DNA of 64,000 bases from Maridesulfovibrio bastinii DSM 16055 (GTDB taxonomy: Bacteria > Desulfobacterota > Desulfovibrionia > Desulfovibrionales > Desulfovibrionaceae). Shown in pieces: positions 63,522 through 64,000 of this stretch. A model generated the notes under the pieces. That model ran no database searches. It saw nothing but the letters and a program-made list of their open reading frames with translations, and was not told the origin of the DNA. Numbering within the stretch: the stretch's first letter is position 1; every line of letters starts with the position of its first letter. The position numbers and the translations under genes were made by a program. Location of the stretch: positions 1 through 64,000 of the forward strand of contig NZ_AUCX01000021.1 of assembly GCF_000429985.1 (NCBI RefSeq), read 5' to 3'.

Positions 63522-64000
63522 ATGAGCAGCATCGGAAAAGTGGAGTTATCGGCGGTAGGAAAATTTTATGGCCCGATCGAAGCCCTGCACGATATTGAGT
63601 TGACTGTAGAAGCAGGTGAATACTGTTGTCTGCTGGGACCCAGCGGATGCGGTAAAAGTACTGCGGTTCGTATGATATCCGGGCATGAAGAAGTTACCAC
63701 CGGAGATATCCTGCTGGATGGCCGTAATATAACTGATGCACCTCCGGCCAAGCGTAAAACAGCATTGATGTTTCAGAGTTATGCTCTGTTTCCCCATCTT
63801 TCATGTCTGGATAATGTGGCTTTCAGTCTTAAAGTTGCGGGTGTTCCTAAAAAATCCCGCCGCAGTCAGGCCATGGAACTGCTTGAGCTGGTTCACATGG
63901 ATGAATATGCAGAGGCCCTCCCAGATCAGCTTTCCGGCGGGCAGCAGCAGCGTGTTGCTCTTGCCCGTGCTCTAATAACCAAGCCTTCAGTTATTCTGCT
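63522..64000 (+). CDS. ABC transporter ATP-binding protein, PotA-like (cut by window end)
   Basis: The first 159 codons are present; the gene runs off the right edge. Walker A GPSGCGKST (about 38-46), Q-loop FQSYALFPH and signature LSGGQQQRVALARAL are intact. The length and motifs resemble spermidine/putrescine- or iron-type importer ATPases (MISGHEEVTTGDILLDGRNI). GGAAAG precedes the ATG. Substrate-binding and permease genes should follow beyond 64000. Likely controlled by the divergent FadR-type regulator. Confidence 0.88.
   Translation, partial: MSSIGKVELSAVGKFYGPIEALHDIELTVEAGEYCCLLGPSGCGKSTAVRMISGHEEVTTGDILLDGRNITDAPPAKRKTALMFQSYALFPHLSCLDNVAFSLKVAGVPKKSRRSQAMELLELVHMDEYAEALPDQLSGGQQQRVALARALITKPSVIL

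Overview
The window reads as chromosomal DNA of a free-living anaerobic deltaproteobacterium (now Desulfobacterota), most like a marine sulfate reducer of the Desulfovibrio/Maridesulfovibrio group. That is an inference from a moderate GC content with AT-rich spacers, a ferredoxin-domain three-part glutamate synthase, NapC-type and octaheme multiheme cytochromes, very large multi-PAS signalling proteins, a TSUP/PEP-synthase-like/USP cluster and a CGGC metal-binding protein. No rRNA, tRNA, CRISPR array, insertion sequence or prophage was seen.

Layout. 0.3-9.4 kb: a nitroreductase, then a 2378-residue hybrid histidine kinase with four periplasmic solute-binding domains, coupled to a REC-GGDEF diguanylate cyclase. 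9.4-10.8 kb: divergent queuosine genes (yhhQ-type transporter and queF) separated by a strongly folded leader that looks like a riboswitch. 10.9-15.8 kb: a ComFB-like protein and an RND efflux pair. 15.8-20.6 kb: a PAS/GAF-GGDEF-EAL protein and a histidine kinase with a cysteine-rich PAS. 20.8-23.3 kb: greA between an RluA-type pseudouridine synthase and a separate gene for what appears to be the accessory domain of longer RluA-family enzymes. 23.3-24.4 kb: a very AT-rich spacer. 24.4-29.5 kb: glutamate synthase in three genes (amidotransferase, ferredoxin-FMN subunit, GXGXG-GltD-ferredoxin fusion). 29.9-31.5 kb: a HipBA-type toxin-antitoxin pair. 32-33.7 kb: an OB-fold stress protein and a second transcription unit sharing a duplicated 51-bp upstream element; the second carries only an 18-codon hydrophobic ORF and stable RNA hairpins. 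33.7-37.3 kb: another hybrid kinase.

37.7-44.9 kb: L-serine ammonia-lyase, a NapC/NirT quinol-dehydrogenase cytochrome with an octaheme HAO-like cytochrome, a heme-sensor chemoreceptor, a small flavoprotein and an exported Ntn-hydrolase. 45.1-55.3 kb: the most unusual locus. A sensor kinase and a sigma-54 response regulator are followed by a sigma-54 promoter with an array of TTTCA-N3-TGAAA-like boxes, then an apparent seven-gene operon: USP, TSUP permease, TIGR02186 membrane-anchored protein, PEP-synthase-like phosphotransferase without the TIM barrel, lone receiver, USP, USP. 55.4-63.1 kb: DMT and MFS exporters, a GATase, nicotinate phosphoribosyltransferase, a CGGC protein and a FadR-type regulator. 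The right edge cuts a spermidine/putrescine-type ABC ATPase (from 63522), probably controlled by the divergent FadR-type regulator through two ACTGGT-N3-ACCAGT sites.

How they fit: c-di-GMP enzymes and a candidate receptor cluster in the first 20 kb; nitrogen metabolism recurs (GOGAT, the putative nitrite/hydroxylamine cytochromes, serine deamination, GATase); and the 45-55 kb cluster looks like a self-contained signal-transport-phosphotransfer response unit of unknown signal.
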